A stretch of DNA of 19,632 nucleotides from Candidatus Saccharimonadota bacterium (GCA_017993025.1 JAGONL010000010.1:1-19632); one strand, 5' to 3'. Positions 7,202 through 14,789 are shown, counted from the stretch's first letter. The notes: generated by a model not told the origin, from the letters alone. Numbers and translations: made by a program.

Positions 7202-8743
7202 TTATTTTTTCTGAAGTCGAATGTACTGCTTTAAAATTTCGGCCTTTTTATCTCCAAGTACTTTTACTAGCTCAAAATCTCTGGCCTGAACAACACCCCT
7301 TGCTGAACCAAAAGTTTTGATAAGTTTCCGCTTAGTTGCAGGACCAATTGTAGGTACTTCGTCTAGCCAGCTGGTAGTTTGGCGATTTTGTTTCAAAGTA
7401 GAGTGGTAACTTACTGCAAAACGGTGAGATTCATCTCGGATTCGCTGAATCAGCTTCACAACGTCGCCAGTGTGTGGCAAATTAACAAGAATAAAATCAT
7501 CACTATCAGTAATGTAGCCATGAAGCTTCCTAGCCCTCTCCCCTAGCTCTTGACTCATGACTCTTGACTCATGACTCACTACTACCTGCTCCTCCCGCTT
7601 CGCCAATCCCACCATTGGCACATTTATGCCTTGCAAGGTCTGACCTTGCAAAGAGTCTCTTGCGGACAAGGCAGAAGCTAATTGTCCCTTCCCGCCGTCT
7701 ATTAAAAAGAGATCAGGTACTCCCCACGCTTTGCGGTTTTTTTCACTTAAACGACGGGTTATCACCTCAAACATACTAGCGAAGTCGTTGTTTTGTTGAA
7801 CCCGAAGTTTAAATTTGCGGTATTCTTTTTTGTCAGGTAGCCCGTTTGTGAAAACAACCATGCTTGCAACAACGTCGGTACCCGACATATGACTTATATC
7901 AAAACCCTCTATTCGCTTTGGAATTTTTGACAAGGCTAGTAAATCAGCAAGCCCACTTAATCCTTTATCCCGGCTCAAGTCCATAAACTCTTGGTCAGAG
8001 AAAATAATCTGCTTTTGTAACCCTTTCATGGCCAACATTTTATTTCTGAACATTGTGGCCTCTTCAAATTTCTGTTGCTTGGCGGCTTGTTTCATCTGTT
8101 TTTCTAAACTTTGCGCAATATCAATTTTTTTACCACGCATATATTTAGCCAACATCCGCAAATTGACTCGGTAGGCTTTTAATCCATCATCCGTGGACAA
8201 ATCTGGCTCCAGACCAATCTGTCTATACAAACGACTACTCCGTAAGCTATTTCTTGACTCATGACTCACGCCTCTTGACTCTTGAGTTAAGTACGGAAAT
8301 ATACGGCGTAGGTATTTTAAAGCACGCTTAACAGCCCATCCATTAACGTATGGGCCAAAATATTCAGCACCATCGTCTAGTGGGCGTCGAGTAAATGTTA
8401 CAGTAGGCCTATCACTATTTATGTCCATTCGCACATATTCTAGAGATTTATCGTCCCTAAGCAGAATATTAAACCTAGGCATATAGCGCTTAACCATTTC
8501 AGCTTCCAGAAACAGCGCATCTATCTCACTATCTGTTTCTATCCAATCTGTATCAACAATCTCGGCTACAAGAGCTTCAGTTTTTGGGTCGCGGGTGCGT
8601 GATTTTTGAAAATACTGACGTACTCGGTTATTTAAAACTGCGGCTTTTCCAACATAAATAACTTCACCGGTTTTATCCTTATGAAAATAAACACCTGAGG
8701 ATTTAGGTAGTGTAGATAGTTTTTTTCTGAAGTCGTCTGTCAT
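7202..8743 (-). CDS. uvrC: Excinuclease ABC subunit UvrC
   Basis: The dual-incision nuclease of nucleotide excision repair, 513 residues (E. coli UvrC is about 610). The GIY-YIG domain covers about 10-95, with GVY at 17-19, YVG at 30-32, Arg40 and Glu80. The UVR motif, which contacts UvrB, is at 213-240. The RNase H-like endonuclease follows, with FDISH (Asp282), LIDGGKGQ (Asp349) and DESHRFAVSYH (His440). A helix-hairpin-helix tail (PTIGPATKRKLIKTFGS) starts near 464. The protein contains no cysteine, and the segment where most UvrCs carry their four cysteines (about 150-182) is replaced by SHESR-type repeat residues. Repeat-derived sequence also appears at about 365-371 and 389-399. ATG 8743 lacks a Shine-Dalgarno sequence. 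Confidence 0.95.
   Translation of the reverse strand: MTDDFRKKLSTLPKSSGVYFHKDKTGEVIYVGKAAVLNNRVRQYFQKSRTRDPKTEALVAEIVDTDWIETDSEIDALFLEAEMVKRYMPRFNILLRDDKSLEYVRMDINSDRPTVTFTRRPLDDGAEYFGPYVNGWAVKRALKYLRRIFPYLTQESRGVSHESRNSLRSSRLYRQIGLEPDLSTDDGLKAYRVNLRMLAKYMRGKKIDIAQSLEKQMKQAAKQQKFEEATMFRNKMLAMKGLQKQIIFSDQEFMDLSRDKGLSGLADLLALSKIPKRIEGFDISHMSGTDVVASMVVFTNGLPDKKEYRKFKLRVQQNNDFASMFEVITRRLSEKNRKAWGVPDLFLIDGGKGQLASALSARDSLQGQTLQGINVPMVGLAKREEQVVVSHESRVMSQELGERARKLHGYITDSDDFILVNLPHTGDVVKLIQRIRDESHRFAVSYHSTLKQNRQTTSWLDEVPTIGPATKRKLIKTFGSARGVVQARDFELVKVLGDKKAEILKQYIRLQKK
7547..7577. repeat. 14-bp tandem repeat in uvrC (2.2 units)
   Basis: The unit CTCTTGACTCATGA occurs twice head to tail (7547-7560, 7561-7574), followed by the first three bases of a third. 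It is translated on the minus strand as VSHESRVMSQE, between the catalytic Asp349 and His440 segments. The same unit recurs at 8251-8285. Confidence 0.9.
7631..7651. repeat. 21-bp palindrome inside uvrC
   Basis: Ten-base arms TTGCAAGGTC and GACCTTGCAA surround one central T. It is translated as part of SLQGQTLQG. The core AAGGTC-W-GACCTT matches the centre of the pepP palindrome. Confidence 0.85.
8251..8285. repeat. Second, diverged copy of the 14-bp repeat in uvrC
   Basis: TTCTTGACTCATGA (8251-8264) and CTCTTGACTCTTGA (8272-8285) each differ by one base from the unit at 7547-7574, separated by CTCACGC. They encode TQESRGVSHESRNS at the place where other UvrC proteins have their cysteine-rich segment. 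Confidence 0.85.
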
Positions 8744-8751
8744 CAGACACT

Positions 8752-8769
8752 AGTATAACCAATATTATA
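8752..8769 (-). promoter_or_regulatory. Candidate -10 boxes upstream of uvrC
   Basis: Two candidates overlap this stretch: TATACT at 8752-8757, eight bases before the ATG, and TATAAT at 8764-8769, with a possible TTACTT -35 at 17 bases. Either gives a leader of about 15 bases or less with no Shine-Dalgarno sequence. Confidence 0.45.
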
Positions 8770-8778
8770 GATAAATAA

Positions 8779-9255
8779 TTAGCCGCAAGTAATATCTACG
8801 GTTTGAGCACCATTTTGTGCTGCACTTACAACCCCTGGATTTTGAGCAATAGCGTCACTTATCGAGCTACTGTATCTAGCTTCTTCGAGCGCCCCCCACA
8901 CACCAGTTTCCAAAGAGTATGTACCAGAATTGCAAGTTGCTCCTGACAAATTAAGTACTGCAGAGCCACTAACACTAACTGAATCAGAATCAGTCGAGGA
9001 CTCAATACCCATGTCAATATTTGGCAGATCAAAACCAGACGCAACACCTTCTGCGTAGTGGTAACTTTCGACTACAACATCACCAGCCACTGAGACTACC
9101 GGTGTGAGAGCATTACTCATATTCTCTCCGGCACGTTCTGAATCGCCGTTTGTTCCAATATATGATGCTGCCATTCCAGCACCCAATAATCCGTAAACTG
9201 GAACTGAAAGTCTGCGTTTAAGAGTTTTGCCAACTCCCTTGCTTACTCTTCCCAT
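8779..9255 (-). CDS. Small secreted or membrane-associated protein, unknown
   Basis: I do not recognise this 158-residue protein. It opens with a basic stretch (MGRVSKGVGKTLKRR) and a hydrophobic segment at about 17-34 (SVPVYGLLGAGMAASYIG), resembling a signal anchor or signal peptide without a clean cleavage site. The remainder is rich in Ser, Val, Gly, Ala and Asp with almost no Lys, typical of exported domains. It has only two cysteines, Cys108 (GATCNSG) and Cys157 next to the C-terminus, which could form one disulfide outside the cell. ATG 9255 has AAAGGAG eight bases upstream. It is a single gene with its own extended -10 promoter, between trhO and uvrC. Surface location is inferred. Confidence 0.75.
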   Translation of the reverse strand: MGRVSKGVGKTLKRRLSVPVYGLLGAGMAASYIGTNGDSERAGENMSNALTPVVSVAGDVVVESYHYAEGVASGFDLPNIDMGIESSTDSDSVSVSGSAVLNLSGATCNSGTYSLETGVWGALEEARYSSSISDAIAQNPGVVSAAQNGAQTVDITCG

Positions 9256-9285
9256 GTCATGAACTCCTTTGAATCAATTCATTAT

Positions 9286-9294
9286 ATTATATCA
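9286..9294 (-). promoter_or_regulatory. Extended -10 box (TGA-TATAAT) of the 158-residue protein gene
   Basis: TATAAT preceded by TGN lies about 30 bases before ATG 9255. This leaves a leader of roughly 24 bases carrying AAAGGAG, the conventional arrangement. A second TATAAT overlaps it at 9281-9286. Confidence 0.55.
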
Positions 9295-9306
9295 CAAAAT
9301 ATATAT

Positions 9307-10170
9307 TTATGCTAGTACTTTTTTGATTTTAGAGCATTCTTCGCACATGACGTGGAGTTTGCGACGAACATTGGTCGAGTTAATCTGGTGAGAGGTTTTT
9401 TTACCACAGTTTTCACAATCTGCAATATCTTTTGATTTGTCACTAAATCCCATCTGCATGCGGTCGTCAAAAACAAATAATTTACCTTCCCACAGACCGT
9501 CGTCGGCAAATTTCTCACCGTATTTAACTATTCCACCGTCCATTTGATAGACTTCTTTGAATCCACGGTTTAACATCATCGCACTCAAGATTTCGCATCT
9601 TATCCCACCTGTGCAGTAGGTCACGACCGGCTTATCCTTGTGCTTTGATATTTCGCCATTCTCTAGATCTTCTTTAAAATCGCGACTTGTAACGGCTTTT
9701 GGGATAATAGTGTTTTTAAACCGCCCAATTTGAGCTTCATACATATTACGGCCGTCGTAGAATATTACTTCTTCGCCTGATTGCTTCTTTTCCTCTACCA
9801 GTTTGTGCAGAGCCGCCGGTTTTAAGTGTTTGCCACCATTAACAACGCCCTTTTCAGTCACTACAATTTCATCTGCCGCGTCAAAAGCCACAATTTCGGG
9901 TTTAACTTTAACCTTTAGTTTTGGAAAATGCTCTTCGCTCCCGTTGCTCCATTTGTACGTAATGTCACGAAAAACAACAGATTCGTTCATCGCACGTTTA
10001 TACATGCGCAAATGCTCAATATCGCCACCAAGCGTGCCGTTGATACCGTGCGGGCTAATCAAAATACGGCCTTTAAGCCCTAAGCGCGTGCATAGCTCTC
10101 TTTGCCAATGCATAGTCATTTCTGGGTCTTTAACAGGTGTAAATTTATAATAAAGTATTATTTTCTGCAT
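9307..10170 (-). CDS. trhO: tRNA uridine(34) hydroxylase, rhodanese family (TrhO/YceA)
   Basis: In E. coli, TrhO makes 5-hydroxyuridine at position 34 of certain tRNAs, using oxygen rather than prephenate. The protein here has 287 residues. The N-terminal acylphosphatase-like domain (about 1-95) includes GRILISPHGINGTLGG. The rhodanese domain follows, with FYDGRNMYEAQIGRF (137-151) and the active-site loop TYCTGGIRCE, Cys186 being the catalytic cysteine. The family's C-terminal zinc-like module is present as Cys252-x2-Cys255 and Cys276-x2-Cys279. The sequence GGIVKYGEKF...LWEGKLFVFDDRM is a family signature. ATG 10170 has GGGGAG five bases upstream. It reads the same way as its neighbours but is spaced from both by 50-70 bases, so probably transcribed from its own promoter. 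Confidence 0.94.
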   Translation of the reverse strand: MQKIILYYKFTPVKDPEMTMHWQRELCTRLGLKGRILISPHGINGTLGGDIEHLRMYKRAMNESVVFRDITYKWSNGSEEHFPKLKVKVKPEIVAFDAADEIVVTEKGVVNGGKHLKPAALHKLVEEKKQSGEEVIFYDGRNMYEAQIGRFKNTIIPKAVTSRDFKEDLENGEISKHKDKPVVTYCTGGIRCEILSAMMLNRGFKEVYQMDGGIVKYGEKFADDGLWEGKLFVFDDRMQMGFSDKSKDIADCENCGKKTSHQINSTNVRRKLHVMCEECSKIKKVLA

Positions 10171-10240
10171 ATTTGCTCCCCACGTTCACATATTTTACCA
10201 AAAAATATAATAAATAAGAAGTTATCGGGGGACTATATCT

Positions 10241-11899
10241 TTAAGAATTAGCAAACAATACTATAACAATTGTAATAATGATGCCAACTGTCACACCCAA
10301 AATAACGGCTGTGGTATTAGTAAACAAAACACCGTCGTTTTCTTCAGCTATTTTAGTGCCTAGATTGGTTTGCGAAATTGTTTGGTGGGATAACTTATTC
10401 TTTTGATTTGCGACTTCTGCAGTTGCGCTTTCTGGCGACGAATTCTGCTCTTCGCTTGAAGACACTATGCCAGAACCACTAAAATCTGATTCGCGTTTTA
10501 TCTCACCCCTTAACTCACGTTGCATTTCTACTGCCTCTAGTGACCCACGCAACATTTGTTCGTAGCGTCCACCACCGTTCATATATTCAATAATTACTCT
10601 ACGCAAATTGACTCCGTCGATACGATTTCTTTCGTATAGTTCGCGCAAGCTAGTTTTTTCTAAACTGATATGCTCCGCTACTTCTAGGAGCTCTGTCATG
10701 GTCATGCTTCGTACGTCTCTATGAACTTCAGGGGCTTCTGTCTCTGGATTTTTTGATTTTGACTCTAATACCTCGCCGATGCTCACTGGTCCAGTTTCAG
10801 CTTTTGGTGCTTCTAAGGAAGCAATCTCAAGGTCAGCCATTTCCTGCAGCTGATCCTCAAACTGTCGTTCCTGTGACTCTACAATTTTCTGCTCTGACTC
10901 GAGTGTATTGGGTGAAATAATTTCAATGTCTTGCTCTACCTTATCGACTGTCTTGGGTCTCTCGACTGTGTTTTCAAGGGGTTTGGGTTTTATCTCAAGT
11001 TGTTCGTTTTTTGATACTTCTGCTCTTACTTGTCTTTCGGAATCCTCTAATTTTTGCTTCAGACCATCTACCTTTTTATCAAGTTTTTTAATTTCCGGCT
11101 CCAACCGGCCTTCCGCGACATTTCGACCCCTATTTTTACCCATTATATAGCCCAGGGTTCCTCCTAGCAGTAAATCGCCAGTATTGCGGTCTCGATAAAA
11201 AGTGTCGTTCATTGGAACTATATTAGGACTACTAACTACATTAGGGGCTGGTGGTTGGTTTGGTGCAATATTTGGGTTATAAACAGACGGAGGAGGAGTT
11301 TGTGGTATGGTTGGGCGTTGAGTGGGCGCAATAATAGGGTCGTCGTCTTCTTCTTCCGCTGGAATAGCGTCAAAGTGCTCAGGCGTCCCTAAGTCCATTG
11401 GCCGCGCATCTACTTCAGGTGGTTGATATACGTCTTCAAGTGCGTCTTCGATTGCTAACTCTGGTTCCATTCCTTCGTTCAATCTCTCGCCAACATGCTC
11501 TAAAAACTCTGCGTCGGCTTCAATTTCTACTGCATTATTACCACTATCGGGTAATTCTAGCTCTTTTTCTACTTCTTGCAGTCTATCAACTATGACTTCA
11601 GAAAACTCGGTTTTCACAACCTCACTTTCAGGCTCCGTGTCAACAACCGCTATCTCTTTGTCTTTAAATAAACCTGAAAATAAGTTCTTTTTCTCGGCCG
11701 TTCCTTCATCAGTCTTTGGTGCCAACTCGGCTTTTGTATCCCGTGCTTCACTACCCAAAAAAAGGCTTTTTTTTGGAATTTTGGAGGTTTTTTTGCCTTT
11801 TTTCTCTTCGTCGTCTTCTTTTTTGTGCCCAAAGCCTTCAAACCGACCAGCCATTTTGCGGTCCTTGTCGCTCATTGAACTTTTTTTGTCGTCTTCCAT
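10241..11899 (-). CDS. Acidic protein with C-terminal membrane anchor, unknown
   Basis: I do not recognise this 552-residue protein. It has no signal peptide. Residues 1-45 are highly charged; about 80-190 are acidic; 191-230 are Pro/Asn-rich (QRPTIPQTPPPSVYNPN). A short Gly-rich segment (GDLLLGGTLGYIMGKNRGR, 241-259) precedes a likely coiled coil (about 264-305), followed by a Glu/Pro-rich stretch. The segment 398-466 (MTELLEVAEHISLEKTSLRE...NLRRVIIEYMNGGG) looks like a folded helical domain. The only strong membrane helix is at the very end (about 529-550, AVILGVTVGIIITIVIVLFA), leaving two trailing residues. This is tail-anchored topology with almost the whole protein in the cytoplasm. It is divergently oriented to the ABC exporter. 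A scaffold role is plausible but unproven. Confidence 0.8.
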   Translation of the reverse strand: MEDDKKSSMSDKDRKMAGRFEGFGHKKEDDEEKKGKKTSKIPKKSLFLGSEARDTKAELAPKTDEGTAEKKNLFSGLFKDKEIAVVDTEPESEVVKTEFSEVIVDRLQEVEKELELPDSGNNAVEIEADAEFLEHVGERLNEGMEPELAIEDALEDVYQPPEVDARPMDLGTPEHFDAIPAEEEDDDPIIAPTQRPTIPQTPPPSVYNPNIAPNQPPAPNVVSSPNIVPMNDTFYRDRNTGDLLLGGTLGYIMGKNRGRNVAEGRLEPEIKKLDKKVDGLKQKLEDSERQVRAEVSKNEQLEIKPKPLENTVERPKTVDKVEQDIEIISPNTLESEQKIVESQERQFEDQLQEMADLEIASLEAPKAETGPVSIGEVLESKSKNPETEAPEVHRDVRSMTMTELLEVAEHISLEKTSLRELYERNRIDGVNLRRVIIEYMNGGGRYEQMLRGSLEAVEMQRELRGEIKRESDFSGSGIVSSSEEQNSSPESATAEVANQKNKLSHQTISQTNLGTKIAEENDGVLFTNTTAVILGVTVGIIITIVIVLFANS

Positions 11900-11988
11900 A
11901 TAAGTCTAAATATTATTGCGTATATAACACTTCTAGCATACACTGTTTTTAAGAGTTTGAGAATCAGCAGACATCCTAAAAGTAAATC
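11900..11988. promoter_or_regulatory. Divergent intergenic region between the tail-anchored protein and ABC exporter
   Basis: Eighty-nine AT-rich bases must carry both promoters. Neither start has a Shine-Dalgarno sequence. Leftward, only poor -10 matches (such as TAATAT ten bases before the ATG) are seen; rightward, TTGAGA and TAAAAG are present but wrongly spaced. I cannot assign either promoter with confidence. Confidence 0.4.
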
Positions 11989-13782
11989 ATGAAAAAACGA
12001 AATCCTAAATATAGTCTTGCAAAACAGACGATAAAAATCTATTGGCAAGCCACGAAAAAATACAAAGGCTTGTTTATTTTAATGGTAGTAGTCAGGCCGA
12101 TGTATATTCTTTCTACTTATTTAGCCAATGTTTTGTTAACAGGAATGGCGTTGGACAGACTTGCGGAAGGTGGACCGTACGATTTCTACGCAGATTTTGG
12201 TTGGATAATTATTGGTCTGGTGGGGTTTGGTGTTGCGCAAATTTTACTGGAATTTTTATCAGTTAGAACAATCTGGACACTAAACGTCAAAGTACGAAAT
12301 GATTTAGGAATGATGTGCTACGAACGTCTAATGAACGAGAGCGCGGATTTTCATGCAAATAGATTCGCCGGAAGCATGGTTTCACAGACTAACAAATTTG
12401 TTGGTTCATACGATAGGTTGCTTGAAACTTTGCACTGGCAAGTATACGCACTATTTATTTTTATTGTGATGACTGTCGCTGTGCTGGCTCCCCGCATACC
12501 GGTTTACACCTTAATTCTGGTACTAATTCTAAGTCTTTACTTTATCATATCGCTACTTGCGAATAATCGGGCTCGGGAACTAAGTACAAAGCTGTCTGAA
12601 GCCGAGAACAAAGCAACCGGTCAGCTTGCCGACAGCATAGGCAACGTTATGGCAGTAAAAAGCTTCTCCGCAGAAGAAGTTGAATCAAAAAGATACAGAC
12701 TAATACTTGAAAACATTAAAGATAAAGATTTTTCTCTGCGAGATTATGCTATAAAAAAAGATTTCTTTATTGGAGTGCCGTTAACTTCTTCGATTATTCT
12801 TGCTGTTGTCTTTAGTATTGTTGCTGCAGAGCGCGGTATCGCACCCTTAAGCACGCTCTTACTTGCAACAGCATTTACTCGCGACTTATTTCAGAGGGTC
12901 AGAGAATTTAACGTAAACTCACTTCGTAACATCGCTAAATCAATCGGCGACTCTCATGAAATGACTGAAATATTGCTTTCCCCAAAGCTTGTCGTTGACG
13001 ACGACGAATCTGCTCCTATGAACTTAGGTGATTCTTCAATTATTTTCAAGGACGTATCGTTTAACTATAAAGAGAAAGAGCTTGGCAACAAGTTGTTTGA
13101 AAACTTGAATCTAGAGCTAAAACCTTTTGAGAAAATTGGCCTTGTTGGACCTAGTGGAGGTGGCAAAAGCACAATAACTAAGTTGCTATTAAGATTTATG
13201 GACGTACAGGACGGTCAAATTTTGATTGGCGGTCAAGATATTTCAAAAGTTGGACAAAAAGAACTCCGCAAACACATTGCCTATGTGCCCCAAGAACCAT
13301 TGCTTTTCCACCGCTCACTGTTTGACAACATTCGTTACGGCAAACCCACGGCTACCGACGCCGAGGTTAAACAAGCTGCTAAACTTGCAAATGCTGATGA
13401 GTTTATCGAGTCTCTACCTATGGGTTACGAGACACTTGTTGGCGAGCGTGGCATTAAGCTAAGTGGTGGCCAAAAACAGCGAGTAGCGATAGCCAGAACC
13501 ATAATAAAAGATTCACCAATTCTTGTCCTTGACGAAGCTACTTCAGCGCTAGATTCTGAAAGCGAACATCTCATACAAAGCGCCCTTGCCCACCTAATGA
13601 AGGGCAAAACAACAATAGTTATTGCTCACCGCTTAAGCACAATTCAGAAAATGGACAGGATTATAGTTTTAGATAATGGAGAAATAGTCGAGCAGGGCTC
13701 GCACAGCGAACTTAAAGATAAGAAAAACGGGCTCTACGCCCGTCTATGGAAACACCAGTCTGGTGGATTTTTACAAGATTAA
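11989..13782 (+). CDS. ABC exporter, fused permease-ATPase (MsbA/Sav1866 type)
   Basis: A half-transporter of 597 residues, expected to form a homodimer (or heterodimer) exporting lipids, drugs or peptides; substrate unknown. The membrane domain (about 25-325) contains hydrophobic segments such as GLFILMVVVRPMYILSTYLA, IIIGLVGFGVAQILLEFL and the paired helices around 155-195. The ATPase domain shows Walker A GPSGGGKST (387-395), Q-loop YVPQEPLLF, signature LSGGQKQR (about 491-498), Walker B ILVLDEATSALD (511-522) and the switch histidine in VIAHRLS. All catalytic motifs are intact. It is the only long rightward gene in the middle of the window, divergent from the tail-anchored protein gene. 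Its TAA overlaps by four bases the stop of the convergent 93-residue gene. Confidence 0.93.
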   Translation: MKKRNPKYSLAKQTIKIYWQATKKYKGLFILMVVVRPMYILSTYLANVLLTGMALDRLAEGGPYDFYADFGWIIIGLVGFGVAQILLEFLSVRTIWTLNVKVRNDLGMMCYERLMNESADFHANRFAGSMVSQTNKFVGSYDRLLETLHWQVYALFIFIVMTVAVLAPRIPVYTLILVLILSLYFIISLLANNRARELSTKLSEAENKATGQLADSIGNVMAVKSFSAEEVESKRYRLILENIKDKDFSLRDYAIKKDFFIGVPLTSSIILAVVFSIVAAERGIAPLSTLLLATAFTRDLFQRVREFNVNSLRNIAKSIGDSHEMTEILLSPKLVVDDDESAPMNLGDSSIIFKDVSFNYKEKELGNKLFENLNLELKPFEKIGLVGPSGGGKSTITKLLLRFMDVQDGQILIGGQDISKVGQKELRKHIAYVPQEPLLFHRSLFDNIRYGKPTATDAEVKQAAKLANADEFIESLPMGYETLVGERGIKLSGGQKQRVAIARTIIKDSPILVLDEATSALDSESEHLIQSALAHLMKGKTTIVIAHRLSTIQKMDRIIVLDNGEIVEQGSHSELKDKKNGLYARLWKHQSGGFLQD

Positions 13783-14060
13783 CTTGTGCTTATAGCCCGC
13801 TGAATCACTATATTAACATCATAAGATTCTCCGCCCACTGGTACACCCACTATTGACCTAATCGCAGGAAATAATTTTCCTGTAGTGGGGATTGGGGGCA
13901 AATTAATCCCTTCTACGGGCACCAACCCATCATCCATCAACTTAACAAACCTAAGTACGCCCTCCAAGAAAACGGTTGAGTCTTCACCATGTTTGATTAA
14001 GTCAGAATACTTGCCGACATTAATCCAGCCTTCATCTGACCAAAATTCTTCATTTGGCAT
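13779..14060 (-). CDS. Conserved-looking small protein, unknown
   Basis: I do not recognise this 93-residue soluble protein. It begins MPNEEFWSDEGWINVGKYSD, contains a central VFLEGVLRFVKLMDDG helix-like segment, a Pro/Gly-rich loop (VEGINLPPIPTTG) and a C-terminal strand-rich stretch (YDVNIVIQRAIS). There are no cysteines, signal or membrane segments. It has the best consensus promoter in the window and an ATG only eight bases after the -10 box, with no Shine-Dalgarno sequence, so it is probably strongly expressed from a leaderless mRNA. Its stop overlaps that of the convergent ABC exporter gene through a shared TTAA. The strong promoter makes it likely to be real. Confidence 0.75.
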   Translation of the reverse strand: MPNEEFWSDEGWINVGKYSDLIKHGEDSTVFLEGVLRFVKLMDDGLVPVEGINLPPIPTTGKLFPAIRSIVGVPVGGESYDVNIVIQRAISTS

Positions 14061-14068
14061 AATGTGAT

Positions 14069-14098
14069 ATTATATCATACTTATGGCTATTTTGTCAA
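14069..14098 (-). promoter_or_regulatory. Consensus sigma-70 promoter (TTGACA, N18, TGA-TATAAT)
   Basis: A perfect -35 TTGACA (14093-14098) and perfect -10 TATAAT (14069-14074) are separated by 18 bases, with an extended -10 TG as well. The -10 ends eight bases before the ATG at 14060, so the transcript should start at or within about three bases of the start codon. Confidence 0.85.
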
Positions 14099-14117
14099 TA
14101 TAATCAGGTTTAGAAAT

Positions 14118-14768
14118 TTATTCTTCGGTAGATTCGGTTTTTTCGCCACCGTTGTCGCTTGGAACTTCAGCAGGATCAACGACTTCTTCTTCCGTCTCTT
14201 CAACAACAGCTCTAGGGATAGTTACGCTAACTATAACGCGGTCTGGGTCAAAGTCTACAGCTTCTACGTTTGAAGGAATGTTAAGAGAAACAGCACGTAT
14301 ATCATCGTCTTCAGTCGTAACTTCACTAACATCAACTTCGATGTTGTCAGGCATGTCGCCCGGAAGACCCTTAACGGTAATGTGGTCGGTATTTAGGCGC
14401 ACAAGTAGACCAAGTGCGCTAGCTGGAGCTTGTCCAACCATTTTTAGCTGGACTTGAGCCTCAATCGCCTCGTTGGCATTAACAGCATGAAAAGCAACGT
14501 GCATAATGGTGTTTTTAACAGGGTCCATGTGTACGTCTTTGATCATAACTAAGTACTTTTTCTTGTCCATAGTGATTTCAATCGGCTGACCTAAACCTAC
14601 TGCTGAATATGCTTTTTGCAGTGGCATGTAAGGAACGTGCAGGTTGATTGACTCTTTTCCTTTTTCATAAATAACAGCCGGTACAAGTCCGTCTTTTCTG
14701 ATTGATTTTACTTTCTTACCTGTAACTTCACGCAAATCCGCGCTCAGTGTTATCTTATCTGAACTCAT
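14118..14768 (-). CDS. rplY: Ribosomal protein bL25 (TL5/CTC type)
   Basis: Binds 5S rRNA in the large ribosomal subunit; 216 residues, the long CTC/TL5 form rather than the short E. coli form. The N-terminal 5S-binding barrel (1-90) shows LSADLREVTGKKVKSIRKDG and VPAVIYEKGKE, then MIKDVHMDPVKNTIMHVAFHAV. The C-terminal TL5 domain (about 95-190) contains KMVGQAPASALGLLVRLNTD and VKGLPGDMPDNIEVDVSEV. The last 28 residues form an acidic tail (ETEEEVVDP...ESTEE) common in this form. ATG 14768 has AGAGG four bases upstream and a leader of about 15 bases. It lies between uvrA and the 93-residue gene, each with its own promoter. Confidence 0.95.
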   Translation of the reverse strand: MSSDKITLSADLREVTGKKVKSIRKDGLVPAVIYEKGKESINLHVPYMPLQKAYSAVGLGQPIEITMDKKKYLVMIKDVHMDPVKNTIMHVAFHAVNANEAIEAQVQLKMVGQAPASALGLLVRLNTDHITVKGLPGDMPDNIEVDVSEVTTEDDDIRAVSLNIPSNVEAVDFDPDRVIVSVTIPRAVVEETEEEVVDPAEVPSDNGGEKTESTEE

Positions 14769-14789
14769 GTTTCCTCTTTCGTTTTGTAC

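Noticed and set aside
7547..8285. CRISPR-like repeats in uvrC
   Set aside because: Units are 14 bp, directly tandem or with 7-base separation, without spacers of regular length, and lie in a coding frame; no cas genes are present.
11592..11952. Plus-strand frames opposite the acidic protein
   Set aside because: They are low-complexity shadows of the Lys/Glu-rich codons on the minus strand (poly Ser, Phe, Leu) without start signals.
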